From: Undaria pinnatifida
Taxonomy: Eukaryota > Sar > Phaeophyceae > Laminariales > Alariaceae
Direction of reading: 5' to 3'
DNA: 64,000 bases
Assembly: GCA_012845835.1 (NCBI GenBank)
Contig: JABAKD010000023.1
Span: forward strand, 11,502,427 to 11,566,426
This document shows positions 34,088 to 45,082 of this stretch, piece after piece; positions within the stretch are counted from its first letter, which is position 1; every line of letters starts with the position of its first letter. The notes under the pieces are model-generated. The model worked only from the letters and a program-made list of their open reading frames with translations, was not told the DNA's origin and made no database searches. Position numbers and translations under genes: made by a program.

Positions 34088-34229
34088 TTTGAAACAAAAG
34101 GCAAGAACTAGGTCAAGGCACATATTGCTATATATCATCCAAGGTATTCATTAAAACAATAGCCTGGGGTATATGGTGCGCATAGGTATGTTCTATGCAG
34201 TACGGGGGCATGCGTTTACAAGCACTAGA

Positions 34230-34730
34230 TATCGATCGAAACCCTCGCAAATATATTATTATAAAAAAAACACTCCAGCTGTAAGATCGAAGATTTTGTC
34301 GAAACTCATCTTTGCACGCTGTGTGATACTCCGATCGCGCGTATTACTGGGTGTAAAAACATTAAGGATATAGGTCGGCGACTCCCCTTGCAACTACACT
34401 GTAGCTATCAGGGTCAACAGGGTGATGTTAGTCAGGCTGTTCGCGGAAACTATAAAACCACTTTTGAGGGGGACAAAATCTTACAGCTGTGGAAGGAAAT
34501 GCATTAGTTCATCAAGTGTATGCTGTAAGTCGTACAGCCAGTGAGGAGAGGGCGGAGAGTGCGAAGGGGTGTTTTTTTTTTTGGGGGGGGGGGGGGATTT
34601 TCAACAGCTTTAGGTCGCACAGATGTAGGGGCTCGCTATACGCGTGGTGCTAGGTCTAGGCGATGGTGCGGGTGGTGGGGAAGGAAGGGGCGTTGCGGGG
34701 GGGGGGGGGGGGGGGCGGGGGTGGAATGAA
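34230..34730 (+). repeat. Dispersed repeat R2, copy 1
   Basis: Near-identical to 52240-52915: CACTCCAGCTGTAAGATCGA, GATATAGGTCGGCGACTCCC, GCTATCAGGGTCAACAGGG, TGTGGAAGGAAATGCAT, and later TTTAGGTCGCACAGATGTAG, GTGCTAGGTCTAGGCG. Poly-G runs interrupt both copies at related but not identical places. Confidence 0.85.
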
Positions 34731-35330
34731 TTGGAGCTACGGCATGGATGGCTAGAAATATAATGAGGTGATATCAACTGCCTGATAGTGTTTATTACTC
34801 TGGCATATTTTGATTTTAGGTGGGGCGTTTGAACAAGAGGGAGCGGGGGAAAAAAAAAAGGGGGGGGGGGGGGGGGGGGGGATGAATTGGAGCTACGGCA
34901 TGGATGGCTAGAAATATAATGAGGTGATATCAACTGCCTGGTAGTGCTTATTACTCTGGCATATTTTGATTTTAGGTGGGGCGTTTGAACAAGAGGGAGC
35001 GGGAAAAAGACGGGGGGGGGGGGGGGGGGAGGGGGGGGGGCGGAAATGAATTGGAGCTACGGCATGGATGGCTAGAAAGATAATGAGGTGATATCAGCTG
35101 CCTAGTAGTGTTTTATCACTCTGGCAGATTTTGATTTTAGGTGGGGCGTCTGAACAAGAGGGATCGAGGGGGGGGGGGGGGGGGGCGAACAAAACCATAT
35201 TTGCGCGGAAACTATAAATCCTTTAACGGGATAAATCTGACGGTTGTAGAAGGAATGCATCAGTTTATATCACCTGCCTGGTATTGTTTATTATTCTAGC
35301 AGATTTGACGTTAGGTGCGGTATACAAAAC
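34716..35330 (+). repeat. ~157-bp tandem repeat with poly-G boundaries, three to four units
   Basis: ATGAATTGGAGCTACGGCAT begins at about 34726, 34882 and 35046, and each unit ends GTTTGAACAAGAGGGAGCGG followed by a G run of 15-30 nt (about 34861-34880, 35012-35040, 35167-35186). The G runs are the unit junctions. A single unit end with a G run also occurs at 52570-52604. Confidence 0.9.
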
Positions 35331-35589
35331 AATTTTTAGGGGTGGTATACCATGTGTTACAGCTTCGTGGTGTGTTATTGTACATGAATCGCAAGATGGA
35401 ACATTTCAATCGATAGGTGTAACCATGTACTTACCATGATTTTACCGTGCCGATGTGGGGTTCTGAGGTCGCTAAATATAAGACAGAGATACAGATCGCA
35501 AAATACAACAAGCAAGGTGATGTGGTCATGCAATGTCACCACCACTGAGCACGAGGGGGAGAAGTGCAAATCGTTAGTGTTTTGAAAGG

Positions 35590-36770
35590 AATATATCTAC
35601 TAAATTGTCAGTGGGTATCGCTTGATACCCTTGAGAACCTATTGCAGTGGGCAATAGGCATCGCTCGATACCCTTGCAAACCTATTACATTGAGCAACAG
35701 GTATCGATCGATATCATAGCACACCTATCGGTTTAACCAGTGAGTATTGGGCGGCGGCGATAAAAAGGTATGGTTCGAACGATGGCCTGTTGGGTCATTT
35801 TCAAATTATGCTGGTGCCCACGATACCTATCGATATACACCTTCGCAAGCATATCGGTCGCACAATAGACTATTGTGGCCACTGCCCTAACCCTACTGTT
35901 GCTAACAATACCTATCGATAGACCCCAAAGCCGAGCTATTGTGCCCCGCGGACAGCTATCGATCATGATCGTTGCCGACCTATTGTTGGCCCAATTGCCT
36001 ATTCGATAAGGTATTATCCAGGGTATAAGAAGGAGCCGAACGGCACACAAACAGGTCGCTCTAAAACATTGCAGGCGTGAGCTTCGCACCCAACGCATAT
36101 ACGTAGTAATCACCGCCTTATTGAGACCATTCACCTTGAGCTTCTTAGGGCGCAACAAGGACAGACAGCGCCGTTTTCGGAGATTCTCCGCTGGGCTGGA
36201 GAGGCGTGCGGCGTGGATAATGAATGTCGAACTAGTCTATAGAGTTGATTGTACCCAGACGGGCTGTCTTCGAGCGCCTTTGCTCTCCAACACTGGAACA
36301 ATAAAAAGGGTCGACGCACCGATACATATCATCCGAAACATTAGAATGGTGCAAGGTCTGTCAATACCTATCGTCCAAAGCAATAGCATTGTGAAACGTC
36401 TATCGATACCTATTTTCCGAAACAATAGGTGTGGTGAAAGGTATATCGATACCTATCGGACAAACCCATAGGCTCCGTCTCTCAGCGCCAATATCCTATT
36501 GCCCAAACAGTACCGTCCTCAAAATGCCTATCGATACCTGCATGTTGTATCAATATTTTCCGATAATTATAGGTGCAATAGGCTATAGGCTATTGGCCAA
36601 ACAGTTGAGCATTGAAGATGTCAACCGATACCCATTGCCGGCCCCAATAGACTGCGAAAAGAAAGTACACATCGATACCTATCGCGAGCAACAATAGGTC
36701 TCCTATTGGAATAAGATCCTATCGATTGCTTATTGACCTGGAACCTATTATCCCGGGTGTGGTACGCATA
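35590..36770. repeat. Palindromic AATAGGTATCGATACC motif cluster 2
   Basis: About twenty degenerate copies of ATCGATACCTAT and CAATAGG words. Typical arrangement: CAATAGGTATCGATCGATA, a 6-10 nt spacer, then CCTATTG. Spacing is about 40-60 bp in the best-preserved parts (35610-35730, 36350-36490). Short ORFs across it are artefacts. Confidence 0.8.
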
Positions 36771-36860
36771 CCTAAACATAATATGAATACCAGGCGTTGT
36801 TTTGTTTCATGACTTTCTGCCATCTCCATATGATATGAAAACAGCAGCGAGAAAGAGTAA

Positions 36861-37500
36861 CGGCCCAGATTAACGAAGAGCACGGAAAACCGTCATTCGG
36901 TTTTTTCTTTTATTTCATGAAAATTACACATATATATCAACTCTGCTTCTTATCAAGGAACGGCGTAGTGCGTTCTAGAATTAAAACAACGCAAAAGGGT
37001 CAACGAACACCCGTGGGCAACGACCGAGGCGAGCGATGGCTCGCGTCCTCCCCGGAGCACCGCGGCTAGCGGCATATTGCGTTTTGCGGCAGCGGATAGG
37101 AGGCTATGGCTCTAGGCGTCTCTTGGATGGGCTGGAGCCGCCCCGCCGCGCCACGCGGGCAGCAGCGACGAGGATATAGCGATCGAACTTCTGAGCGAAG
37201 TCGTGATGTGGTAGTTGGTCGTGTAACTTTCGAGGTGCAGGGCGACGAAAAACCGGGTTTGCGGCTGTCTCCTGTTTTCGAGGCATCGCAGGCAGTCTAG
37301 GTTGTGCTAAGGGCCTTCGGAGGCCGCGCTGCGGCTGCTCCGGTGGTCCTACCTCTCGCAATGGTGGAGTCTTGCCTCTCAATCAACCCATGGCATGGCA
37401 CCAGTTCGCGTGGCCGGCTTCGGTTACATGGAACATGGCATGCCTAGGTGCACAAACTCCCCAAATTGAATTTCGATTCTCGACAAAATTCGACCAAATA
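36861..37500 (+). mobile_element. L0 TIR-element copy a, 3'-truncated
   Basis: Starts (C)GGCCCAGATTAACGAAGAGC and contains the L0 core: ATCAAGGAACGGCG, GGTCAACGAACACCCGTGGG, GAGGCGAGCGATGGCTCGCG, GTGTAACTTTCGAGGTGCAG, CGGCTTCGGTTACA. It ends at TTCGACCAAATA and is directly followed by the start of copy b. The AT-rich right third seen in the 61.9-62.0-kb copy is missing. A conserved minus-strand frame (37382-37104) appears in all copies but has no recognised domain. Confidence 0.75.
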
Positions 37501-37501
37501 A

Positions 37502-38140
37502 GGGCCCAGACTAACGAAGAGCGCGGAAAACCGTCATTCGATTATTTCTGCAATTTAATGAAAAATACACGGAAAATTTAACCCTGCTTCTTATCAAGGA
37601 ACGGCGTAGTGCGTTCTAGAATTCAAAAAAATCAAAAGGGCCAACGAACACTCGTTGGCAACGACCGAGGCGAGCGATCGCTCGCGTCCTCCCCGGAGCG
37701 CCGCGGCTAGCTGCAGATTGTCTTTGCCGGCAGCGGCTGGGCGGCTATGGCTCTAGGCATCTCTTGGATGGGCTGGCCCCGCCCCGCCGCGCCACACAGG
37801 CAGCTGCGACGGGGATATACCGGTCGAACTTCTGAGCGAAGTCGTGATGTGGTAGTTGGTCGTGTAACTTTCGAGGTGCAGGGCGAAGAAAAACTGGCTT
37901 TGCGGCGGTCTCGACTGTTTTCGAAGCGTCGCAGGCGGTCTAGGCTGTGCTAAAGGCCTTCGGAGGCCGCGCTGCGGCTGCTCCGATGGTCCTACCTCTC
38001 GCAATGGTGGCTTCTCGCCTCTCAATCCACCGACGACATGGTACCAATTCGCGTGGCCGGCTTCGGTTAGACAGAACATGCCATGCCTAGGTGCACAAAC
38101 TCCCCAAATTGAATTTCGATTTTCGACTAAATTAGACCCA
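37502..38140 (+). mobile_element. L0 TIR-element copy b, left part
   Basis: Starts GGGCCCAGACTAACGAAGAG. Same core as copy a. Interrupted near TTCGACTAAATTAGACCC by the GACCC-type element at 38141-39495; its right end resumes at 39496. Confidence 0.75.
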
Positions 38141-39495
38141 ATTAGTAAAATCTCGCTGACCCGGCCCGACCCGTGAGAATTTCGAGACATCTTGACCCGA
38201 CCCGACCCGACCCGACCCGACCCGCGAGCAATTCAAGACGTCTTGACGCGACCCGACTCGACCCGCGAGATTTTGAAAACCTCCTGTCCCGACCCGACCC
38301 GACCCGCGAGATTTTGAAAAACCTCCTGACCCGACCGGACCCGACCCTCGAGATTTTGAAATCCTCCTGACCCGACCCGACCCGACCCGCCACAATCCGG
38401 GTGACCCGCGAGATGCGAGTTTCATGCGGATCAGGTCGACTTGACGCGTGACATTTCTCACGGGTCAAAGTCGAAAAGTCACGGGTCAAAGCATGTATAC
38501 CTCGGTCGGTCGGTTGGCCCTTGGTCCCTCGTACTTTTCCCAAGATGTTCTGTTCTATGGTTCTTTCTACCGGTATTGTTTGCAGCAGCACTTTGTGGTG
38601 TGCGCGCGAAAAATGATAAATAAATCGCAACCCACACGCATGGAATGGGCAATTAGCCACGCCCGTAGCGCTAGACCACCGGGTCGACCCGACGAGCGAC
38701 ACGACGAACGAGCTAGTTATCAATGCCGTCTCCAGCCCCGGCAAGCAGCCTAGCTGAGCCGCCTCCGGCGGCAAGCCCACAACTGGGGCGGTGGATCCGT
38801 CAGCAGGGGCTGCGATTCGCGAGAATCCGCGGTCAGCTGCTAGTGCTTGATGCTGCCAGTGCTGCTGCTGCTGCTTCGACGACGACTGCCCTTGCCTTTT
38901 TACTTGTGGTCACATTTCGTACTGGTATGACCGTATTATTACTATACTGTTACGGCTTCAGCCGGCACGGGATTCGCGTCACACTACTGTATGCCTTGGT
39001 ACGAGTAGCTAGGGGTACTGCCTGGTGATTGTGATACACGCTGTGATGAAATATGATCGGAGCATCGGCACGAGAGAGGCAGGAAGCGGCAAGTTTTGCA
39101 TGATTTAGGGATCCGCGAGGGTCGGACCCGCGGGGTGCCTGCACGGCAATGGCCCTCAGCTGTAAGTTTAAAGGAGGCGAATCCGCGGACCAGATCCGCG
39201 GGTTTGACCCGCAGGTCAGCCGAAAACAACTCCCGGGTCATGATGGCTTGACCCGCGAGTGACCCGTATCTCGCGGGTCATGACCCGACCCGACCCGACC
39301 CGACCCGACCCGCGAGATTTCGAAACCTCCTGACCCGACCCGACCCGACCCGCGAGATTTTGCAGCCTTTTGACCCGACCCGACCCAACCCGCGAGATTT
39401 TGAAACCTCTCCCGACCCGACCCGTGAGATTTTAAAATGTTATGACCCGACCCGACCCGACCCGCGGGTCGGGTCATGACCCGTGAAAAGCCCGG
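38141..39495 (+). mobile_element. GACCC-end hAT-like element, copy I (left TIR lost)
   Basis: Left and right ends are arrays of GACCC with spacers of CGCGAGATTTTGAAA. The interior (about 38470-39230) is unique and shared with copies II and III: GGTCGGTTGGTCCTTGG-like, CCCGGCAAGCAGCCTAGCTG, CACAACTGGGGCGG, TTCGACGACGACTG, GGATTCGCGTCAC, GATCGGAGCATC. The right end is GGGTCATGACCCGTGAAAAG then CCCGG, matching copy III's CCCTG end. The left TIR CAGGGCTTTTCACGGG is replaced by unrelated bases. There is no transposase ORF; Gly/Arg/Val-repeat ORFs over the arrays are artefacts. Confidence 0.75.
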
Positions 39496-39649
39496 CATTT
39501 TCACATATTTGTTGAATTTGATTTTTCGTAATAATTCTGACAATGCCTGCTCGGTGATTCATTTTTTTACCAATCAGATGCAAATTGAATTCAATTATAA
39601 AAAAGAAAATAGAATTTCGATTTGGCAAATTCCTCGTTAATTGGGGCCC
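39496..39649 (+). mobile_element. L0 copy b, right end
   Basis: TTTTCGTAATAATTCTGACA, TCGGTGATTCATTTTTTTAC, CAATCAGATGCAAATTGAATT, then TTCCTCGTTAATTGGGGCCC. The terminal 20 bases are the inverse of the left end GGGCCCGAATTAACGAGGAA, so L0 has TIRs. It provides the uninterrupted version of the site occupied at 39728/49805. Confidence 0.75.
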
Positions 39650-39728
39650 TACGTATTTTTTTACTTGTTTGTATTTGACTTTTCGTACGAAACATTTCTG
39701 AGAATGCCCGCTTGGTGATGCATTTTTT
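39650..39728 (+). mobile_element. L0 copy e, left fragment (host of the nested stack)
   Basis: TATTTTTTTACTTGTTTGTATTTG, TTTTCGTACGAAACATTTCTG and CCCGCTTGGTGATGCATTTTTT match the AT-rich right third of L0. CATTTTTT (39721-39728) is duplicated at 49805-49812, where the L0 sequence continues (to 49898). Confidence 0.7.
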
Positions 39729-40289
39729 CAGGACTTTTTCCGGGTTGGGTCGGGTCTGGTCGGGTCAGCTGCCCCGACCCGACCCGCGAGAATTTCGAGA
39801 CGTCTTGACCCAACCCGACCCGACCCGCGAGATTTTGAAAACCTCTTGACCCGACCTGACCCGTGAGATTTTGAAAACTTCTTGACCCGACCCGACTCGA
39901 CCCGCGAGATTTTGAAAACCTGTTGACCCGACCCGACCCCACCCGCCACACTCCGGGTGACCCGCGAGGTGCGGGTTTCATGCGGGTCATGGTCGACTGG
40001 ACCCGCGACATATCTCACGGGTCGAAGTCGAAAAGTTACGGGTAGAAAATGTTTGGATATGTACGTTGGTCGGTTGATTGGTCCTTGGTTCCCTGGTACT
40101 TTTCCCAGGATGTCGTGCTCTCTGTTTTTTTTACCGGTATTGTTTGCAGCATTATGCGGTGTGCGCGCGGGAAATGAGAAAGAGACAGCAACCACGCATG
40201 GGCAATTAACCACGTCCGTAGCGCTAGACCACCGGGTCGACCCGACGAGCGACCCGACGAGCGAGCTAGTTATCTATGCAGTCTCCGGC

Positions 40290-40940
40290 CCCGGCAAGCA
40301 GCCTAGCTAAGCCGTCTCCGGCAGCAAGCCCACAACTGGGGTGGTTGATCCGTCAGCAGGGGCTGCGATCCGCGAGGATGCGTTGCCTGCTGCTGATGGC
40401 GCTTCGACGACAACTTGACTGATCTTGCTTTGTTACGTGCGGTCACATTTCGTACTATTGATATGGTAATTCTCGAGCTACTTGTAGCTAATTACTGTAT
40501 CAATCTAGCAGTCTCCGACCGCGACAAGCAGCCTAGCTGAGCCGCCTCCGGCAGCAAGCAAGCCCACAAGTGGGGCGGTGGATCTGTCAGCAGAGGTTGC
40601 GATCCGCTGCTCATTCGACGACAACTGACTGCTCTTGCTTTATTACGTTTGGTCACATTTCGTACTACAGGTATGATAATTATCGAGCTACTTGTAGCTA
40701 CTTACTGTATCTGCCTAGCAGTCTCCGGCCCCAACAAGTAGCCTAGCTCAGCCGCCCCCGGCAGCAAGCGAGCCCACAACTGGGGGGGTGGATCTGTCAG
40801 CATAGGTTGCGATTCGCGAGGATCCGAGGTCTGCTGCTGGTGCTTGGTGCTGCCAGTGCTGCTGGTGCTGCTGCCAGTGCTGCTGCTGCTGCTTCGACGA
40901 CGACTGTCCTTGCCTATTTACGTTTGGTCACATTGCATTT
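40290..40940 (+). repeat. Three tandem ~205-bp units inside GACCC element copy II
   Basis: The unit CAGTCTCCGGCCCCGGCAAG...CACAACTGGGG...GGTCACATTTCGTACT occurs at about 40280, 40505 and 40715. Copies I and III have only one. Confidence 0.85.
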
Positions 40941-41464
40941 CGTACTGGTATGATAAAATTCCTACCGGGTATCCGATGTGTACGTGTAGGTCGTACATGG
41001 GTTCTTATATCAGCACCGCAAGCTTCGAGGAGCATTTCGTTTTTGGGACGGGGGAGAAGGGTAACCGATTGGAATTGAGCGTCAACGAGAGCAAGTGCGC
41101 AGGAGCGGGCCGAGTGAGCTAAGGCGATGAGGTAGCGATGGAGAAGCACAGCAGGAGGATGACACACGGAGACCCACGACCCGCACCCACCATCATCACG
41201 AGAGCAGCGATCGTCTTTTTTTTTTTTCACGAGGCAGTAGTACAACATGTTACTTACGTCACAGTGTTTTGTAGAGTTGGTAGAATTGTATACCCTTCAT
41301 GGGGAACGACCCCCCGCAACTTTCAATTTTCAGGCACGGGCGTCGCAGCTGCGCTGCAACCTGTCAGTCAACTCGGGAAGACGGGGCGATCATTGATACT
41401 TGTATGGTGGTTTTTGGTTCGATTGCTTTTTTTTCACTGCATGCCTGCGGGTCGTCACTCTGAC

Positions 41465-41790
41465 AGCACTCTGCATACCATGGCGGTCGCCCCGGTGGCG
41501 TATCAGGTTATCCTCGAGCCTGGTATAGGTCAGTTTCTTGAGTTCGAGCCCCGCCGAGTGCATACTCGTATAAATTCGTTGGGACTTTTTCTTGTGGACA
41601 AATTGACTTGCGGAAAGCGCGAGAGCGTCAGTTAGCAGCACTCGATGAACAATCCACGAGCAGTGGGATTGCTGAACCCTATGCGCGAAAAAAATTGAAG
41701 GCAAGAACCGGGGAGAAGGGATGACACCTGTGACCACGGCTTGTCCAGAAGCTTGAAAGTAAAAGTGTGCAAAAAAAAAAAAAAAAAAAA
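41465..41790 (+). mobile_element. SINE-like unit with A box, B box and 22-nt poly(A)
   Basis: TGGCGTATCAGG matches the polymerase III A box TRGCNNAGYNGG at 11 of 12 constrained or free positions. 33 nt later comes AGTTCGAGCCC, close to B box GGTTCGANNCC; this is tRNA-like spacing. The body runs about 200 bp more (ACACCTGTGACCACGG, CTTGTCCAGAAGCTT) to an A run of about 22 nt at 41771-41792. It lies in the extra 1.25 kb of GACCC element copy II. The 5' boundary and target duplication are not resolved. Confidence 0.55.
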
Positions 41791-42739
41791 AACAGCAGGC
41801 GCGTTCGTATGTGCTCACGATTACCGAGCGGTTCGTACGGTGCAAGCAGCCCAACCGCTGTAGTTGTAGCCGCGAATTGGATAGTTGTGGGAACGGGAGA
41901 ACTCTATGCTGTAGTTGAGTGGATACCCGCGGGCATGTGAGTTCAGTTTGCACATTGGATCATTTCACTTGTGCGCCTTCTTCATATCGTGCGTTTTAGG
42001 CGGGGGATTTCATTTGGTTTTTCGGACCTTCCTAGGGCTCCAGCACCCTTTGTGTGACCACGGACTCTATAATTTTTACAAGAGCTAATGTGAGACAACA
42101 ACAACTACCGCCATTTGTCGTCTTTATTGTTGCACCCTGCAATGCAGCAAGAGTGTGTGGCCTGGCTTGTTTTAGTGAACTTCGATGGATAACAATATAC
42201 CTGAATAATACTACGGCTTCATCCGACACGAGGAAGCGCGTAGTAATACTTCATGCCTGGTACGAGAAGTTGCTGTCTGGTTGATTGATGTTTCATACGG
42301 TCGAAGTATCTGGACGAGAGAGACTTTCATGCAGGAAGCGGCAAGTGTTGTATCATTTTCCGACCCGCGGGTCGGATCCGCGGGTCCGATCCGCCAAGGC
42401 GCCGGCACGACAAGGACCCTCCGACAGGCAGCTATGTATAAGTTTGAAAAAAAAGGCGAATCCGCAAGGCCAGATCCGCGGGTAAGCCGAAAACAACTTG
42501 CGGGTCATGACGGCTCGAACCCCGAGCGACCCGTATCTCGCGGGTCATGACCCGACCAGACCCGAGATTTTGAAAACTTCTTGACCCGACCCGACCCGAC
42601 CCGCGAGATTTTGAAACCTCTTGAACCCACCCGACCCGACCCACGAGATTTTGAAGACCTCCTGATCCGACCCGACCCGACTCGCGAGATTTTGAAACCT
42701 TTTGACCCGACCCGACCCGTTCGATTTTGAAACATAATA

Positions 42740-42975
42740 TGTAACTTTACGTAGTAAAGTGGTGTTTGTGGAGGCGTGCAAGGGATTCTGGTTGTACAGA
42801 CGATTTTTGGTCGATGGTCTCGAGACGAAAAAAATAGGATACCCCAGACAGCAGTGACTGAAGAGCTGTTGCGCTTGCCAGAGGCGGCCACCTGGGGCAC
42901 AGGGGAGCGAGAGCTCGTAGCACCGTAGGATTGAAAGGAGTCAAACAGGGTGCCCATTAGAATTTATCGACTTTC
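42740..42975 (+). repeat. Terminal repeat A1 of YR element 3
   Basis: 236 bp, about 91% identical to 48154-48388. It starts TGTAACTTTACGTAGTAAAG, immediately after GACCC-array sequence, and ends TTTATCGACTTTC. It contains ORF noise on the minus strand that is repeated at 48161-48412. Confidence 0.9.
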
Positions 42976-45082
42976 AGCCTGGGGAACGCCAACTTGGGCG
43001 AGCCAGTCGGCGAGGCATGGTGAGAATCAGTTGTCGACAGATGAAAGCAGTGCAGTACACAGAAGAACGTTTACAGCAGAGTCTGGGCAACCGCCGCGGC
43101 GGCAGGAAGAAAAACGCAGTTACAGCACTAGTCTGGCTCAATCGTTCCACTCAAGCAGGCAGAACCCGCATGCGTCGGAACGGCAAGTCAGATCAACCCA
43201 AAAATCGAATTTTCCGGTGACCCCAGTGGAAGAAAGTGCAGGTGAGCACGCTTTGTGCGAGCAGAGACGAAGGTTATCTTATTTCGCGAACCGACCAGAT
43301 ATCGGCGGTGCGGAGCTCTCACACCACAGCACGGAACAGCAGGCTCTGTGTGAGCAGAGACGAACGTCACCTTATTTCGCGAACCGATCAGATATCGGTG
43401 GTGCGGAACTCTCACACCAAAGCACAGAACAGCAGGCTTTGTGTGAGCAGAGACGAAGGTTACCTTATTTCGCGAACCGACCAGATATCGGCGGTGCGCA
43501 ACTCTCACACCAGCACAGAACAGCAAGCTTGTGTGAGAAGAGACGAAGGTTACCTTATTTTGCGAACCGACCAGTTATCGGTGGTGCGGAACTCTCACAC
43601 CTCGGTGGTGCGGAACTCTCACACCTCGGTGGTGCGGAACTCTCACACCACAGCACAGAACAGCAGGCTTTGTGTGAGCAGAGACGAAGGTTGCTTTATT
43701 TCACAAACCGACCAGATATCGGTGGTGCGGAACTCTCACACCACAGCACAGAACAGCAAGCTTTGTGCGAGCAGAGACGAAGGTTACTTTACTTCGCGAA
43801 CCGATCAGTGATCGCTGGTGCGGAACTCTCACACCACAGCACAGAACAGCAAGCTTTGTGCGAGAAGAGACGAAGGTCACCATATCCCGCGAACCGACCA
43901 GCTATGGGTGGTGCGGAACTCTCACACCACAGCACAGAACAGCAGGCTTTGTGTGAACAGAGACGAAGGTTACCTTATTTCGCGAACCGGTCAGTTATCG
44001 ATGGTGCGGAACTCTGACATCACAGCACAGAACAGCAAGCCTTGTGTGAGCATAGATGAAGATTACCTTATTTCGCGATCCGACCAAATATCGGCGGTGC
44101 GCAACTCTCACACCACAGCACAGAACAGCAGGCTTTGTGTGAGCAGAGACGAAAGTTACCTTATTTCGTGAACCCACCAGTTATCGGTGGGGCGGAACTC
44201 TCACACCACAGCATAGAACAGCAGGTTTTGTGTGAGCATAGATGAAGATTACCTTATTTCGCGAACCGACCAGTTATCGGTGGTGCGGAACTCTCACACC
44301 ACAGCAAAGATCAGCGGGAGCAGAGTGCCAGAATACCCCACTTCCGCGCGAGTTGGAAAATAATCGATCGCGTAGAAGGCTAAAACCAGAACGACTGCCC
44401 ACCCGTGCAGTACAGCAGATATTTACAGAAGCAGAAATCACGCAATTGGAGTACATGCACAGATCAGAGCAGGCAGAGGGGCCGCGAAGGCAAGGACTAG
44501 TAGCGCCGCCTGTACAGCAGCCAGAAGTTAGCATGTTGGTACCAGTCGACGCGCGGGAGAGTGGCGGGTCAGCACGCTCACGGCTTCCCTATGGGAAGAC
44601 GCGCAGTCGAAAAAGTACAGAACGCATGGTACAGCAGTGGCACGTTCAAAAAGACAGACTTGGACAAGAAGGCCTCGACTCACAAGAAAGAGAAGAACTG
44701 CTGCACAAGCTAGCCAACACTGGCATGGTCATGATCCGAGAAAAACAAGAAGTCGTGGCAGACGTAGCTCGACTGATTGGAGGATCCTTGATAGCACCAC
44801 CGATAGACCCCGTACACATACAGTGTTACTTCGGAGGTCTAAAAGGCTTCGGGGCAGTGGACGAGCTGGTCATGATAGTCACAGGAGGGGTGATGGTGAA
44901 CGCAGTAGCGTCCGGAGCAGATCTCGAGCGCGTGTTACAGTACGGAAACCACAGCAGTGTCACCGAGAACTTGCCGGCAATTTGGGAAAAAATCGGCGAA
45001 GACGTCAGGCGCCAAAAGTGCTTAGTGATACAGAAATCAGCTGCGCACGACATCCCTAATCTTAGAGTCTCCGCTAGCGGCG
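42950..45082 (+). pseudogene. Gag-like ORF of YR element 3 with 31-residue tandem repeats
   Basis: Open from 42950 to TGA at 44015-44017, then open again in the same coding sense from 44242 to about 45082. The stop arises where the repeat consensus GAACTCTCACACC reads GAACTCTGACATC. The repeat unit is RRLPYFANRPDIGGAELSHH followed by about 11 residues (STEQQALCEQ). Downstream of the repeats is a charged region (LEYMHRSEQAEGPRRQG, LDSQEREELLHKLANTG), then the pre-RT segment YGNHSSVTENLPAIWEKIG, which aligns with YSNHSSVEPYIDQILTKIG in element 2. No CCCH finger is seen. The likely role is RNA binding or particle formation. Confidence 0.65.
43249..44330 (+). repeat. 93-bp in-frame tandem repeat (about 11 units)
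   Basis: GAGCAGAGACGAAGG or variants start at 43259, 43352, 43445, 43535, 43676, 43769, 43862, 43955, 44048, 44140 and 44234. Intervals are 93, 93, 90, 141, 93, 93, 93, 93, 92 and 94. 141 is 93 plus two extra 24-bp copies of CTCGGTGGTGCGGAACTCTC-type sequence (LGGAELSH). The 90-bp unit has lost 2+1 bases, which together keep the frame. The 92/94 pair lies after the internal stop. Confidence 0.95.

Noticed and set aside
43249..44330. CRISPR-like array
   Set aside because: The repeated 93-bp units are contiguous with no unique spacers, they encode protein repeats in frame, and the context is a eukaryotic retrotransposon.
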